Positions 1 through 6,957 of a stretch of DNA of 26,316 nucleotides are shown here, one piece after another. The translations under genes and the position numbers were made by a program. The notes under the pieces were generated by a model. That model worked only from the letters and a program-made list of their open reading frames with translations, was not told the origin of the DNA and did no database searches. How positions within the stretch are numbered: position 1 is the first letter of the stretch; every line of letters begins with the position of its first letter. Origin of the DNA: JAHJRJ01 sp037443685. Lineage in GTDB: Bacteria; Bacteroidota; Ignavibacteria; UBA10030; BY39. The stretch covers positions 1-26,316 of the forward strand of contig JBBINX010000023.1 in the NCBI GenBank assembly GCA_037443685.1. The letters run 5' to 3'.

Positions 1-34
1 ATACATTGGAGATCGCATCGAACAATCCGAACAT
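1..34 (-). CDS. Possible 5' end of a divergent gene (edge fragment)
   Basis: On the minus strand an ATG at 34 opens a frame reading MFGLFDAISNV before the window ends. The MFGLF-type start is common for small cytosolic proteins, and a gene here would diverge from the exported protein at 174. Two plus-strand readings of the same bases also exist: a 14-codon tail ending in TAA at 44-46, and a frame open to TAA at 115-117. Eleven codons cannot decide between them. No function can be assigned. Confidence 0.25.
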   Translation of the reverse strand, partial: MFGLFDAISNV

Positions 35-173
35 TCCCCGATTTAATCCGGGAGTTATACAAACGTAGTAGAAAATTGGATAATTGGATAAATAGAGTGT
101 TGGAGATCATGTGGTAATATTGATAGGAACGTTACAAATAGTCCACAGTTTCAAGATTTGGGAATTCGTGTTT

Positions 174-893
174 ATGATAAGGTATTTACTTAGCAGACGT
201 TATATTCTCTTTTTTTTAGTCGCGTTGAGTTTTCCACAGACTAATTTCGCTGTAACTCAAGTTCAGGATTCGAGTCGGTCTGATTATTCCCCTTTCGAGA
301 CGATGGCAACGCTCTTTCCCCCATTTCTTATTCATAATATCATTGAATTAAAATCATTTATTCGTAACGATGAATTTGTAAAATTCAAAAAACAGAATGG
401 CGATTTAGCTGCCGTCGATTTGATATATCAAAAAGCTAAAGAGCTTACACGCGGCAATACAGGGATATCTCTTTTAATTTGTACAATCGCAACTCTCGAT
501 CATTATACACTCGGTATAAAAATTCCGCTTATTAATCTTTACATTCCTTTAACTAACGAAACTAAAGAAGATTTTCGAAAACGAACCGCTAATCTACCGA
601 CTCATTTTTACGGCAACTCTCCCTCATATCCGTATGGCGACAGGGATAAATTACAACATATATTCGGTTCGGCGTTTTTAATTTATGCTTTTGAATCGGA
701 GGGATTAGCCGACAGGTATTCGTTGTTTGTAGAAAAGATTGAAGATAGATATATTAAAGACGGTCATTATGATGAACGAGATATGGAAGCAAATAAAGAT
801 GGACAAAAATTTGGCTGTTCGCTTATGATGAATAAGAATGCAAAACCATCGGATGTATTTGGTAGTAAAGAGTCGAAAGTATTTAGTAAGTAG
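174..893 (+). CDS. Exported protein of unknown function
   Basis: I do not recognise this 239-residue protein. The chosen ATG gives a standard signal peptide: basic MIRYLLSRRY, then a hydrophobic ILFFLVALSF stretch, then a likely cleavage near TNFA. A GTG at 111 in the same frame has a GGAG five bases upstream and would add 21 residues, so the start is not settled. The mature part has a motif DRDKLQHIFGSAFLIYAFE that loosely recalls the DK-x-x-H-FxxS motif of YfiM/DUF2279-type envelope proteins, and a conserved-looking tail with DMEANKDGQKFG. These resemblances are weak and give no function. It likely acts in the periplasm or outer envelope. The gene stands alone; a 273-base gap with a palindromic repeat follows. 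Confidence 0.7.
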   Translation: MIRYLLSRRYILFFLVALSFPQTNFAVTQVQDSSRSDYSPFETMATLFPPFLIHNIIELKSFIRNDEFVKFKKQNGDLAAVDLIYQKAKELTRGNTGISLLICTIATLDHYTLGIKIPLINLYIPLTNETKEDFRKRTANLPTHFYGNSPSYPYGDRDKLQHIFGSAFLIYAFESEGLADRYSLFVEKIEDRYIKDGHYDERDMEANKDGQKFGCSLMMNKNAKPSDVFGSKESKVFSK

Positions 894-948
894 TTATTAT
901 TGTAGAGTTTTAAGTATTGAGTTATTAGAAGCTAAAATATGAAATTTA

Positions 949-1124
949 GTAAATAATAGAAACATCTGAAAAATAGAAAGCAGAACACGGATGAACACTG
1001 ATTCAGCGGATCAGCACAGATAATAATCCGTGTATATCCGTCAAATTCGTGTTTTTCTGTGTTCTATGAAAATTATTCATTTCTTACAGATTTAATTTTT
1101 CAGAAGTCTCTAATATATATTTAC
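949..1124. repeat. Nested imperfect palindrome, MITE- or REP-like
   Basis: The core at 982-1065 is almost symmetric about position 1023/1024. The left arm AGAACACGGATGAACAC and the right arm, read as its complement AGAACACAGAAAAACAC, align, and both arms carry the word GCGGAT/GACGGAT further in. The centre pairs CACAGAT with ATCCGTG around AATA. Outside the core, GAAACATCTGAAAAAT (958-974) matches the complement of the bases at 1095-1110, GAGACTTCTGAAAAAT, as an outer inverted repeat, and GTAAATA words lie beyond it on both sides. The outer arms are not equidistant from the centre, the right side being about 22 bases longer. There is no ORF inside. It could be a short non-autonomous mobile element, or a transcribed hairpin between genes. 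Confidence 0.6.
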
Positions 1125-1166
1125 GATTTTCGATAAACGATTAATGAATAACGAACGACGAAGATT

Positions 1167-2534
1167 ATGAGAACAATTTTAGTGATAGACGACGAAAAAA
1201 GTATCCGCGATGCAGTTAAAATGATACTTACTTATGAAAAATATGAAGTCGTACTTGCTGAAGATGGATCAAAAGGATTAACGATTTTAGATAATCTTGA
1301 AAATCAGATTGATGTAGTTCTTCTCGACGTAAAAATGCCGGGCAGAGACGGGATTGAAATTCTACAAACAATAAAATTACGTGTCGCCGATATGCCGGTG
1401 ATTATGATTTCGGGACACGGAACGATTGAAACAGCGGTTGAAGCGACAAAGCTTGGCGCCTTCGACTTCCTTTCTAAACCATTGGACAGGGATAAGCTGT
1501 TAATTACAGTTCGTAATGCCCTCGGTCAGAAAATTTTAACAAGCGAAGTCAAGCAAATCCGCGCTAAATTAGAAGAAAAGGATAGAATTTTAGGAGAGAG
1601 TCCGAAGATAAAAGAAATCATGGCACTGATTGAGCGGATCGCCCCAACCGATTCAAGGATTTTAATTACAGGCGAAAACGGAACCGGAAAAGAATTAGTC
1701 GCACGTGCAATTCACAGAAGCAGTAAAAGAGCCGATAAACCAATGGTAGAGGTGAACTGTGCCGCTATTCCGCACGACCTAATAGAATCAGAATTGTTCG
1801 GACACGAGAAGGGTTCATTCACCGGTGCAACGGCACAGCGCACCGGAAAATTCGAGCAAGCGGACGGCGGAACTATTTTTCTTGATGAGGTTGGAGATAT
1901 GAGTTTAGCCGCTCAAGCAAAAGTTTTACGTGTACTCGAAGAAGGAAAGGTCGAGAGGGTCGGGGGCAACCGACTCATACCCAGCGATGTTAGAGTAATT
2001 GCCGCTACGAACAAAATTTTATTAGAAGAAATAAAAAAGGGTAACTTTAGAGAGGATTTATTCCATCGCCTCAATGTTATACCTATACACGTACCTTCGT
2101 TACGCGAAAGACTTGAAGACATTCCAATATTAGCTAAAGCGTTTGTAGAAGATATTTGCAAGCGCAACGGATTTGCACTAAAGAAAATTTCCGACAGAGC
2201 ATTAGATTATCTTAAAGGACTCGGATGGAGTGGTAATGTCCGCGAGCTTCGGAATATAATTGAACGGCTTGTAATAATGACTCCTGCAAATACGATAGAG
2301 GTTGACGTACTCGAAACTACTGGCAGTACAAAAGGCACAGCACTCGACGACATTGTTTCTACGAGTCATAATTTTCAGGAATTCAAAGACAGGTCGGAAA
2401 CGTTGTACATAAAACGCTTGCTCGATTTACACAAGTGGAATATAAGCAAAACCGCCGAAGCCCTCGACATCGAAAGAAGCCACCTGTACAGCAAGATGAA
2501 GAAGTATGGATTGGAGAGGCAAGACGACAATTAA
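1167..2534 (+). CDS. Sigma-54-dependent response regulator, NtrC family
   Basis: This 455-residue protein has the full NtrC layout. The receiver spans about residues 1-120, with acidic D8/D9, phospho-acceptor D54, S82 and K104-P105. The AAA+ ATPase spans about 145-385, with Walker A GENGTGKE at 169-176, Walker B IFLDE at 237-241 and the sigma-54 contact loop GSFTGA at 216-221 (consensus GAFTGA, Ala to Ser). A Fis-type helix-turn-helix lies at the C-terminus (WNISKTAEALDIERSHLYSKM). When phosphorylated it should activate RNA polymerase carrying sigma-54. No histidine kinase gene is adjacent, so its partner and targets are unknown. The gene is single and ends at a hairpin terminator. Its upstream region is the palindromic element and a short AT-rich leader with no clear Shine-Dalgarno. 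Confidence 0.93.
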   Translation: MRTILVIDDEKSIRDAVKMILTYEKYEVVLAEDGSKGLTILDNLENQIDVVLLDVKMPGRDGIEILQTIKLRVADMPVIMISGHGTIETAVEATKLGAFDFLSKPLDRDKLLITVRNALGQKILTSEVKQIRAKLEEKDRILGESPKIKEIMALIERIAPTDSRILITGENGTGKELVARAIHRSSKRADKPMVEVNCAAIPHDLIESELFGHEKGSFTGATAQRTGKFEQADGGTIFLDEVGDMSLAAQAKVLRVLEEGKVERVGGNRLIPSDVRVIAATNKILLEEIKKGNFREDLFHRLNVIPIHVPSLRERLEDIPILAKAFVEDICKRNGFALKKISDRALDYLKGLGWSGNVRELRNIIERLVIMTPANTIEVDVLETTGSTKGTALDDIVSTSHNFQEFKDRSETLYIKRLLDLHKWNISKTAEALDIERSHLYSKMKKYGLERQDDN

Positions 2535-2552
2535 ATATTTTGCTTTTTGCTT

Positions 2553-2575
2553 ACCTGATTTATTCAGGTCTTTTT
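2553..2575 (+). terminator. Rho-independent terminator after the NtrC-type gene
   Basis: A perfect 6-bp stem ACCTGA/TCAGGT with a 5-base loop is followed by CTTTTT on the plus strand. It lies 18 bases after the stop of the response regulator. The right arm contains the stop codon of the convergent DUF429 gene (complement of 2564-2566), so the last codons of that gene and this terminator share bases. No T-run follows the hairpin on the minus strand, so it should stop only plus-strand transcripts. Confidence 0.7.
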
Positions 2576-3178
2576 CGGTACTACTATCGCGCCATTTGTA
2601 AAATTGCCCAAAACCTCTGCTTTGTTCAGCAGAAACAACTTACCAACATAGGCACCGGATACAGCATCAAGTTCATCACCGTTCATTTTGCTGTTTAACC
2701 CTTTTAGTCCGAGCTTTTCTAATCCACGCTTGAGTTTTGAAAGTCCTTTTTGTTTTCGAGGAATACGCCAAACATCCTGAGCGACGCCGGGGTATATTTC
2801 AATTACCTTGTAACCTTTCCGATGTAAAATCTTTTTCAGTTTAATTCCACGAACTGTAAGCGAGCGCATTGGACCAAGAGTAATGGGAAAGAATCGTATT
2901 TTACGTTTTAAAAGTTCCCTGTCGCACGGACGAAAATGTTCACCATTTTGATCTTCTATATTTTTTCTGCCAGGAGGCAGATTCAGAGGGGCATCTATTG
3001 CAATTAAATTCGGTCGGGCTTTTTCTATGAACGAAATAATTTCGTCATCGGAAAATACAGTAGCGTATGCTCGAATCGTCATCCCTTTTAATGAACAAAT
3101 GCCGGTGTTTCTTTTCGGACTGCCTGCAAGATCAACACCAACAATGCAAGTAAGAACCTTTTTTTTATCCTTTATCAA
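2564..3178 (-). CDS. DUF429 family protein, predicted RNase H-like fold
   Basis: This 204-residue protein matches DUF429, a family with a predicted RNase H-like nuclease fold and no established substrate. The family acidic motifs are in place: GVDLAGSP near residues 14-21, LIAIDAPLNLPPG near 57-69, HFRPCDREL near 81-89, IEIYPG near 127-132 and GDELDAVSGAYVG near 167-179. The only in-frame start near the family N-terminus is a TTG at 3178, without a clear Shine-Dalgarno, so the exact start is uncertain. It lies 40 bases downstream of rlmB on the same strand and is probably the last gene of that transcript. Its stop codon sits inside the terminator hairpin of the convergent gene. Confidence 0.8.
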   Translation of the reverse strand: MIKDKKKVLTCIVGVDLAGSPKRNTGICSLKGMTIRAYATVFSDDEIISFIEKARPNLIAIDAPLNLPPGRKNIEDQNGEHFRPCDRELLKRKIRFFPITLGPMRSLTVRGIKLKKILHRKGYKVIEIYPGVAQDVWRIPRKQKGLSKLKRGLEKLGLKGLNSKMNGDELDAVSGAYVGKLFLLNKAEVLGNFTNGAIVVPKKT

Positions 3179-3218
3179 GCTTGGTTAAAATTCAAATTTC
3201 GATATTCGATTTTCGTAC

Positions 3219-3968
3219 TTACTTCCTGTTCCTTACTACCTCATACATTACCAGCGCTGCTGCAACCGAGGCATTCAATGATTCTATCTTTCCGAACATA
3301 GGTATTTTAACCAGAAAATCGCACTTCTCTTTTATGAGCCGGCGAATACCCGATCCTTCGTTGCCTACAACTAATGCAATCGGAATTTTGTAGTCTATTT
3401 CTGTGTAATTTTTTTCAGCAGTAGTAATTGTTCCGACGACCCAGACACCAAAAGTTTTTAACTCGTCAATCGTGTTTGCAATATTAGTTACTTTTGCGAT
3501 TGGCATGAATTCGATTGCACCCGATGACGATTTTGCGACCGCAGTAGTGATTGAAGCAGAGTGATGTTTCGGGATGACAACACCATGAACACCAGCACAC
3601 TCGGCAGTGCGAATAATCGCCCCCAAATTCTGTGGGTCTTCAATCTCGTCTAATATTACTATGAATGGTAATTCATTCTTAGATGCGGCAATATTAAGAA
3701 TATCTTGTACATCAACATAAGTTTTGGAGCCAACGAGAGCTGCCACTCCTTGCGTAGTTGTATCACTGACAATTTCTCGGAATTTATGTCTGTCTATTTC
3801 TACGCAAAGTATCCCTTTTTGTCTAGCGAGCGTTCTGATTTTTTGGATTTGAGTTCCCTGTACTCCGCGTAAAATATATATTTTCTCGATTACTGTTTCA
3901 GATTGTAGTGCGGCAATAACAGGATTTCTCGCTGTAATAATTTCAGTTGTTTTTTTTCGGTCGGTCAT
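3219..3968 (-). CDS. rlmB: 23S rRNA 2'-O-ribose methyltransferase, TrmH/RlmB type (SpoU family)
   Basis: This 249-residue protein is an S-adenosylmethionine-dependent RNA ribose methyltransferase with a C-terminal SPOUT trefoil-knot domain. The three SpoU motifs are plain: DEIEDPQNLGAIIRTAE at 107-123, LVVGNEGSGI at 199-208 and IPMFGKIESLNASVAAALVMYE at 222-243. The first 80 residues form the small L30e-like substrate-binding domain (ITARNPVIAAL). RlmB in E. coli modifies G2251 of 23S rRNA; the exact target here is inferred from family likeness, and a TrmH-like role cannot be excluded. Its ATG lies 26 bases inside the end of lgt, so the two genes are probably translated in a coupled way. Confidence 0.88.
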   Translation of the reverse strand: MTDRKKTTEIITARNPVIAALQSETVIEKIYILRGVQGTQIQKIRTLARQKGILCVEIDRHKFREIVSDTTTQGVAALVGSKTYVDVQDILNIAASKNELPFIVILDEIEDPQNLGAIIRTAECAGVHGVVIPKHHSASITTAVAKSSSGAIEFMPIAKVTNIANTIDELKTFGVWVVGTITTAEKNYTEIDYKIPIALVVGNEGSGIRRLIKEKCDFLVKIPMFGKIESLNASVAAALVMYEVVRNRK

Positions 3969-4776
3969 TTATTTTTCGTTTCAGGGAAGCCAGTCCACCA
4001 ATACCAATGATAAATAATACTATTGATATAATTTGTGCTTCTGAGAATCCAAACAGAATTCGAGGATTGATGCGTATGAACTCGACTAACAATCTTTCGC
4101 TACTTGAAAAAATCAAGTAAGTGAAAAATAGCTGACCATCAGTTGTGATTTTTTTACGCAATTTCCAAAGTATAAGGAATAAAAAAACAGCAGCAATCAA
4201 CTCATAAAGTGGGGCAGGGTGGACTAATATATTATCAGGTACAACCCCATTCACACCATATTTCTCAACGATTTCGGGAAAGTCTTTGAATGCCGCTGAT
4301 GGTGGGAATGTACCTTTTTCGTATGACATCGCCCACGGTAAATTGGTTGGTACACCATAATCACCGTCGCCCGAAAGGTGACAGCCGATGCGTGCAATTC
4401 CATACCCGAGCATCAAACCAGGCGATGCGGCATCGGTAATTTTGAAAACAGGAACTTTTTTCTTTTTTAGATAAATGATAATAACTATAGTTGCAAGTAT
4501 AAAGCCGCCGTAAAAAGTCAAACCGCCGGCAGAAAATATCATACTCATCGGTTCACGCAGAAGGTATCTCCAATTTTCAATAAGGTGAAATAATTTTGCC
4601 CCTACGATTCCGCATATCACAGCTAACATTGTAATCGTGCCGGAAAGGTTTGGGTCTAACTTTTTTCGTTTCAATTCTTTTGTCAATAGAAAGCTTGCAG
4701 TGATGAAAGCAATACCTAACATCAATCCGTAGCTATATACTGTAAATGGTCCGATTTTGAATAGTTCAGGATACAT
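3943..4776 (-). CDS. lgt: Phosphatidylglycerol-prolipoprotein diacylglyceryl transferase
   Basis: Lgt is an inner-membrane enzyme that transfers diacylglycerol to the lipobox cysteine of prolipoproteins. The 277-residue product has at least six hydrophobic segments, the N-terminal YSYGLMLG helix, GGLTFYGG at 84-91, the Lgt loop RIGCHLSGDGDYG at 129-141 (R129 corresponds to the essential Arg of the family) and HPAPLYE at 186-192. The position equivalent to the E. coli essential histidine of the GGxxxHGG motif is a tyrosine here. The gene follows the 130-residue unknown gene by 11 bases and overlaps rlmB at its end. A DUF1684 lipoprotein encoded at 23620-24543 would be a substrate. Confidence 0.92.
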   Translation of the reverse strand: MYPELFKIGPFTVYSYGLMLGIAFITASFLLTKELKRKKLDPNLSGTITMLAVICGIVGAKLFHLIENWRYLLREPMSMIFSAGGLTFYGGFILATIVIIIYLKKKKVPVFKITDAASPGLMLGYGIARIGCHLSGDGDYGVPTNLPWAMSYEKGTFPPSAAFKDFPEIVEKYGVNGVVPDNILVHPAPLYELIAAVFLFLILWKLRKKITTDGQLFFTYLIFSSSERLLVEFIRINPRILFGFSEAQIISIVLFIIGIGGLASLKRKINDRPKKNN

Positions 4777-4787
4777 AAATGAAAATA

Positions 4788-5180
4788 TTATTCGATTATG
4801 AAATCGACAAACGACTTTTGTAGATTTTTCAACAGTCGTATTTTGTCTTTTGAAATTTTAATTTTGAAAATATTTTTTATTCCGTCCATATTGGCGATTT
4901 CAATCCGATATTCTCCGGATAATTGCGGATATGATTTTTCGAAAACTGCAGGTCCATTGCCCGGAATCAATAATTTAGGTGTATTTATTCCTAATATCTT
5001 TAATTTAATCTCAAACTGATTCGCTGCTTCTTCTACTAATAATTCATATTGAAAATTTATAAACTCTTGTATAGTTTCTAATCGTATATTAGCCTCCCAG
5101 GTCTTATTAATCTGGTTTGACTTTTTGGAAAATATAAGACGATACTGGTAAGGAAGAGCTTCAGGTTTGATTTTTTTCAC
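4788..5180 (-). CDS. Conserved-looking protein of unknown function in the hisS-lgt operon
   Basis: I do not recognise this 130-residue protein. It is Lys/Ile/Glu-rich with no signal peptide, no membrane segment and no cysteine, so it should be cytosolic. The predicted structure looks alpha/beta: a helix around TIQEFINFQYELLVEEAANQ, strands around QFEIKLKILGI and GEYRIEIANM, and a final helix around KDKIRLLKNLQKSFVDF. Translation starts at a GTG two bases after the hisS stop, with a GGGA about nine bases upstream inside the hisS end. The tight packing between hisS and lgt and the intact frame support a real gene, but give no direct function. Confidence 0.7.
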   Translation of the reverse strand: MKKIKPEALPYQYRLIFSKKSNQINKTWEANIRLETIQEFINFQYELLVEEAANQFEIKLKILGINTPKLLIPGNGPAVFEKSYPQLSGEYRIEIANMDGIKNIFKIKISKDKIRLLKNLQKSFVDFIIE

Positions 5181-5182
5181 AA

Positions 5183-6439
5183 TTAGTTCCCGCTTAAGTA
5201 ATCAGGGAGTTCGTCCAGCGAAATTTCTTGTTGGTTTCCAGTTTGCATCGCTTTTATCGTTACTCTATTTGACTTAATTTCATTTTCACCGATTACGATT
5301 ACATATTCCGCTTGCTGACGGTCGGCTTCACGCATCTGCGCTTTTAGACTTCTATACAACAAATCGGAATCGCACGAAATGCCTTTATTGCGCAACTTGA
5401 AAATTTCTTGAAAAACTCTGTCCCGCGATTTATCATCCATAGCTGCAATAAATAATTTAGGATGTGGTGTGGTTCTGTTTAACTTGTTGCGTTTCTGCAA
5501 GACCATAAGCAAACGTTCCATTCCTGCAGCAAAACCGACAGAGGGTGTCGGTTTACCGCCAAGTTCGGATACCAACAAATCATATCTGCCTCCGCCGGTA
5601 AGGGCATCCTGAGCACCTAATTCGTTGCTGATAATTTCAAACGCAGTTTTTGTATAATAATCCAAACCTCGAACGATTCTGCCGTCAACTTTGAAATCTA
5701 CTCCGGCTGTATGCAGAAGTGTTTGAAGTTTTTCAAAATGAATTTTGCAATCCCCGCAGAGATAATCCTTCATCAACGGTGCGTCGATCGTGAGTTTAAT
5801 ATCGTTCTCGTCTTTCGAGTCTAAAACTCTTATCGGGTTTGTATCGATTCTTCGTTGGCTGTCTGAACTGAGTTTGTCGGCTATTGTTGAAAGAAAAGAT
5901 TTAAGAACGGTTTTATATTTGTCTCGACATTTTTGACAACCGACTGAATTAATTCTAATTTCAAAATCGGTGATGTCAAAATTTTTATAGATAGCAGCGG
6001 ATAAAGAGATAATCTCGGCGTCAATTTCGGGATTGGGTCCACCGATAGCTTCGGCGCCGAATTGATGAAATTGGCGCAACCTACCCGCCTGAGGTCTTTC
6101 TTGTCGGAATGCAGGACTTATATAATAAACTTTTGTTAGTGGTTGCTTCTCGCCCAAGTTGTGTTGAATATAAGACCGGGTTACAGCCGCCGTCATCTCC
6201 GGTTTTAGTGTTAAACTATTACCACTGCGATCAGTAAAAGAGTACATCTCTTTTCCAACTATATCGGTTAATTCTCCAATGCTTCGTGAAAACAGAGATG
6301 TTTCTTCGAATACAGGCGTTCTGATTTCTTTATAATTATAAATATCCATTACCGAGCGTATCCGATGTTCGACGGATTGCCATAAGTGGCTTTCGTCCGG
6401 CAGGATATCTTTTGTTCCCTTTATTGATTTGAATTTCAA
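5183..6439 (-). CDS. hisS: Histidine--tRNA ligase
   Basis: Class II aminoacyl-tRNA synthetase that charges tRNA-His with histidine. The 418-residue length is normal. It starts with the family N-terminus KGTKDILPDE, has LKPEMTAAVTR at 78-88, motif 2 RQERPQAGRLRQFHQFGAE at 112-130, the histidine-binding signature RGLDYYTKTAFEI at 257-269, GGGRYD at 282-287 and motif 3 VGFAAGMERLL at 301-311. The C-terminal anticodon-binding domain follows (PHPKLFIAAMD onward, then YVIVIGENE). The start appears to be TTG at 6439: an in-frame TAA lies five codons upstream and there is no ATG or clear Shine-Dalgarno. The gene lies 21 bases after the PTS IIA-like gene. I see no T-box or other leader. Confidence 0.95.
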   Translation of the reverse strand: MKFKSIKGTKDILPDESHLWQSVEHRIRSVMDIYNYKEIRTPVFEETSLFSRSIGELTDIVGKEMYSFTDRSGNSLTLKPEMTAAVTRSYIQHNLGEKQPLTKVYYISPAFRQERPQAGRLRQFHQFGAEAIGGPNPEIDAEIISLSAAIYKNFDITDFEIRINSVGCQKCRDKYKTVLKSFLSTIADKLSSDSQRRIDTNPIRVLDSKDENDIKLTIDAPLMKDYLCGDCKIHFEKLQTLLHTAGVDFKVDGRIVRGLDYYTKTAFEIISNELGAQDALTGGGRYDLLVSELGGKPTPSVGFAAGMERLLMVLQKRNKLNRTTPHPKLFIAAMDDKSRDRVFQEIFKLRNKGISCDSDLLYRSLKAQMREADRQQAEYVIVIGENEIKSNRVTIKAMQTGNQQEISLDELPDYLSGN

Positions 6440-6460
6440 TGTAATTTTGGTTTAAATTTC

Positions 6461-6931
6461 TTAGATATCAAAGTAGTTAGCTTCTTCCACTTTTAAAATC
6501 TCGATAACTTCCAGAGACGAAGAGCAGTTCAGAAGTTTTTGTCGAAAATCGTCTTTATTCATTAAACGTGAGATTCTACTCAACAATTTGATATGAGGAC
6601 CTACAAGATTTTCCTTTCCGACGAGTAGAAATATTAATCGAACTGGTTTTTCGTCGAGTGATTGATAATCAATAGGTTTTTCTGTAATTCCAAAAGCGGC
6701 AACGATATCGTCCACCGCATCGGTTTTTCCGTGCGGAATTGCGAATCCGTTGCCTACACCTGTTGACATGATTTTTTCGCGTTCGAAAATTGCCGTTCGT
6801 ACTTTTTCGATATCTAGAACTTTTTTTGAATTGTTCAACAGGTCAATCATCGAATTGATGATATCATTTTTATTTTCCCCTTTTAAATTAATCTGTACAA
6901 GATTTTCGTTCAGTATGTCGCTTATTCTCAT
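6461..6931 (-). CDS. PTS EIIA domain protein, PtsN (nitrogen-PTS) type
   Basis: A single EIIA fructose/nitrogen-type domain (PTS_EIIA_2) of 156 residues. The phosphorylatable histidine lies in NGFAIPHGKTD (about residue 67), followed by DDIVAAFGI and the PVRLIFLLVGKENLVGPHIKLLSRISRL block. Stand-alone proteins of this kind act as regulatory phospho-acceptors rather than sugar transporters. Two ATGs lie side by side at 6934 and 6931. An AAGGAG at 6938-6943 is six bases before the second, so I chose 6931. No EI, HPr or EIIB/C gene is visible in the window. The gene follows the 828-residue sugar-nucleotide fusion by about two dozen bases and precedes hisS, so it is probably co-transcribed with both. 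Confidence 0.87.
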   Translation of the reverse strand: MRISDILNENLVQINLKGENKNDIINSMIDLLNNSKKVLDIEKVRTAIFEREKIMSTGVGNGFAIPHGKTDAVDDIVAAFGITEKPIDYQSLDEKPVRLIFLLVGKENLVGPHIKLLSRISRLMNKDDFRQKLLNCSSSLEVIEILKVEEANYFDI

Positions 6932-6957
6932 CATCTACTCCTTTTATATGCTCACCA

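Noticed and set aside
6440..6460. Possible T-box or histidine leader before hisS
   Set aside because: Only 21 bases separate hisS from the upstream gene, with no hairpin, no specifier-type structure and no run of His codons.
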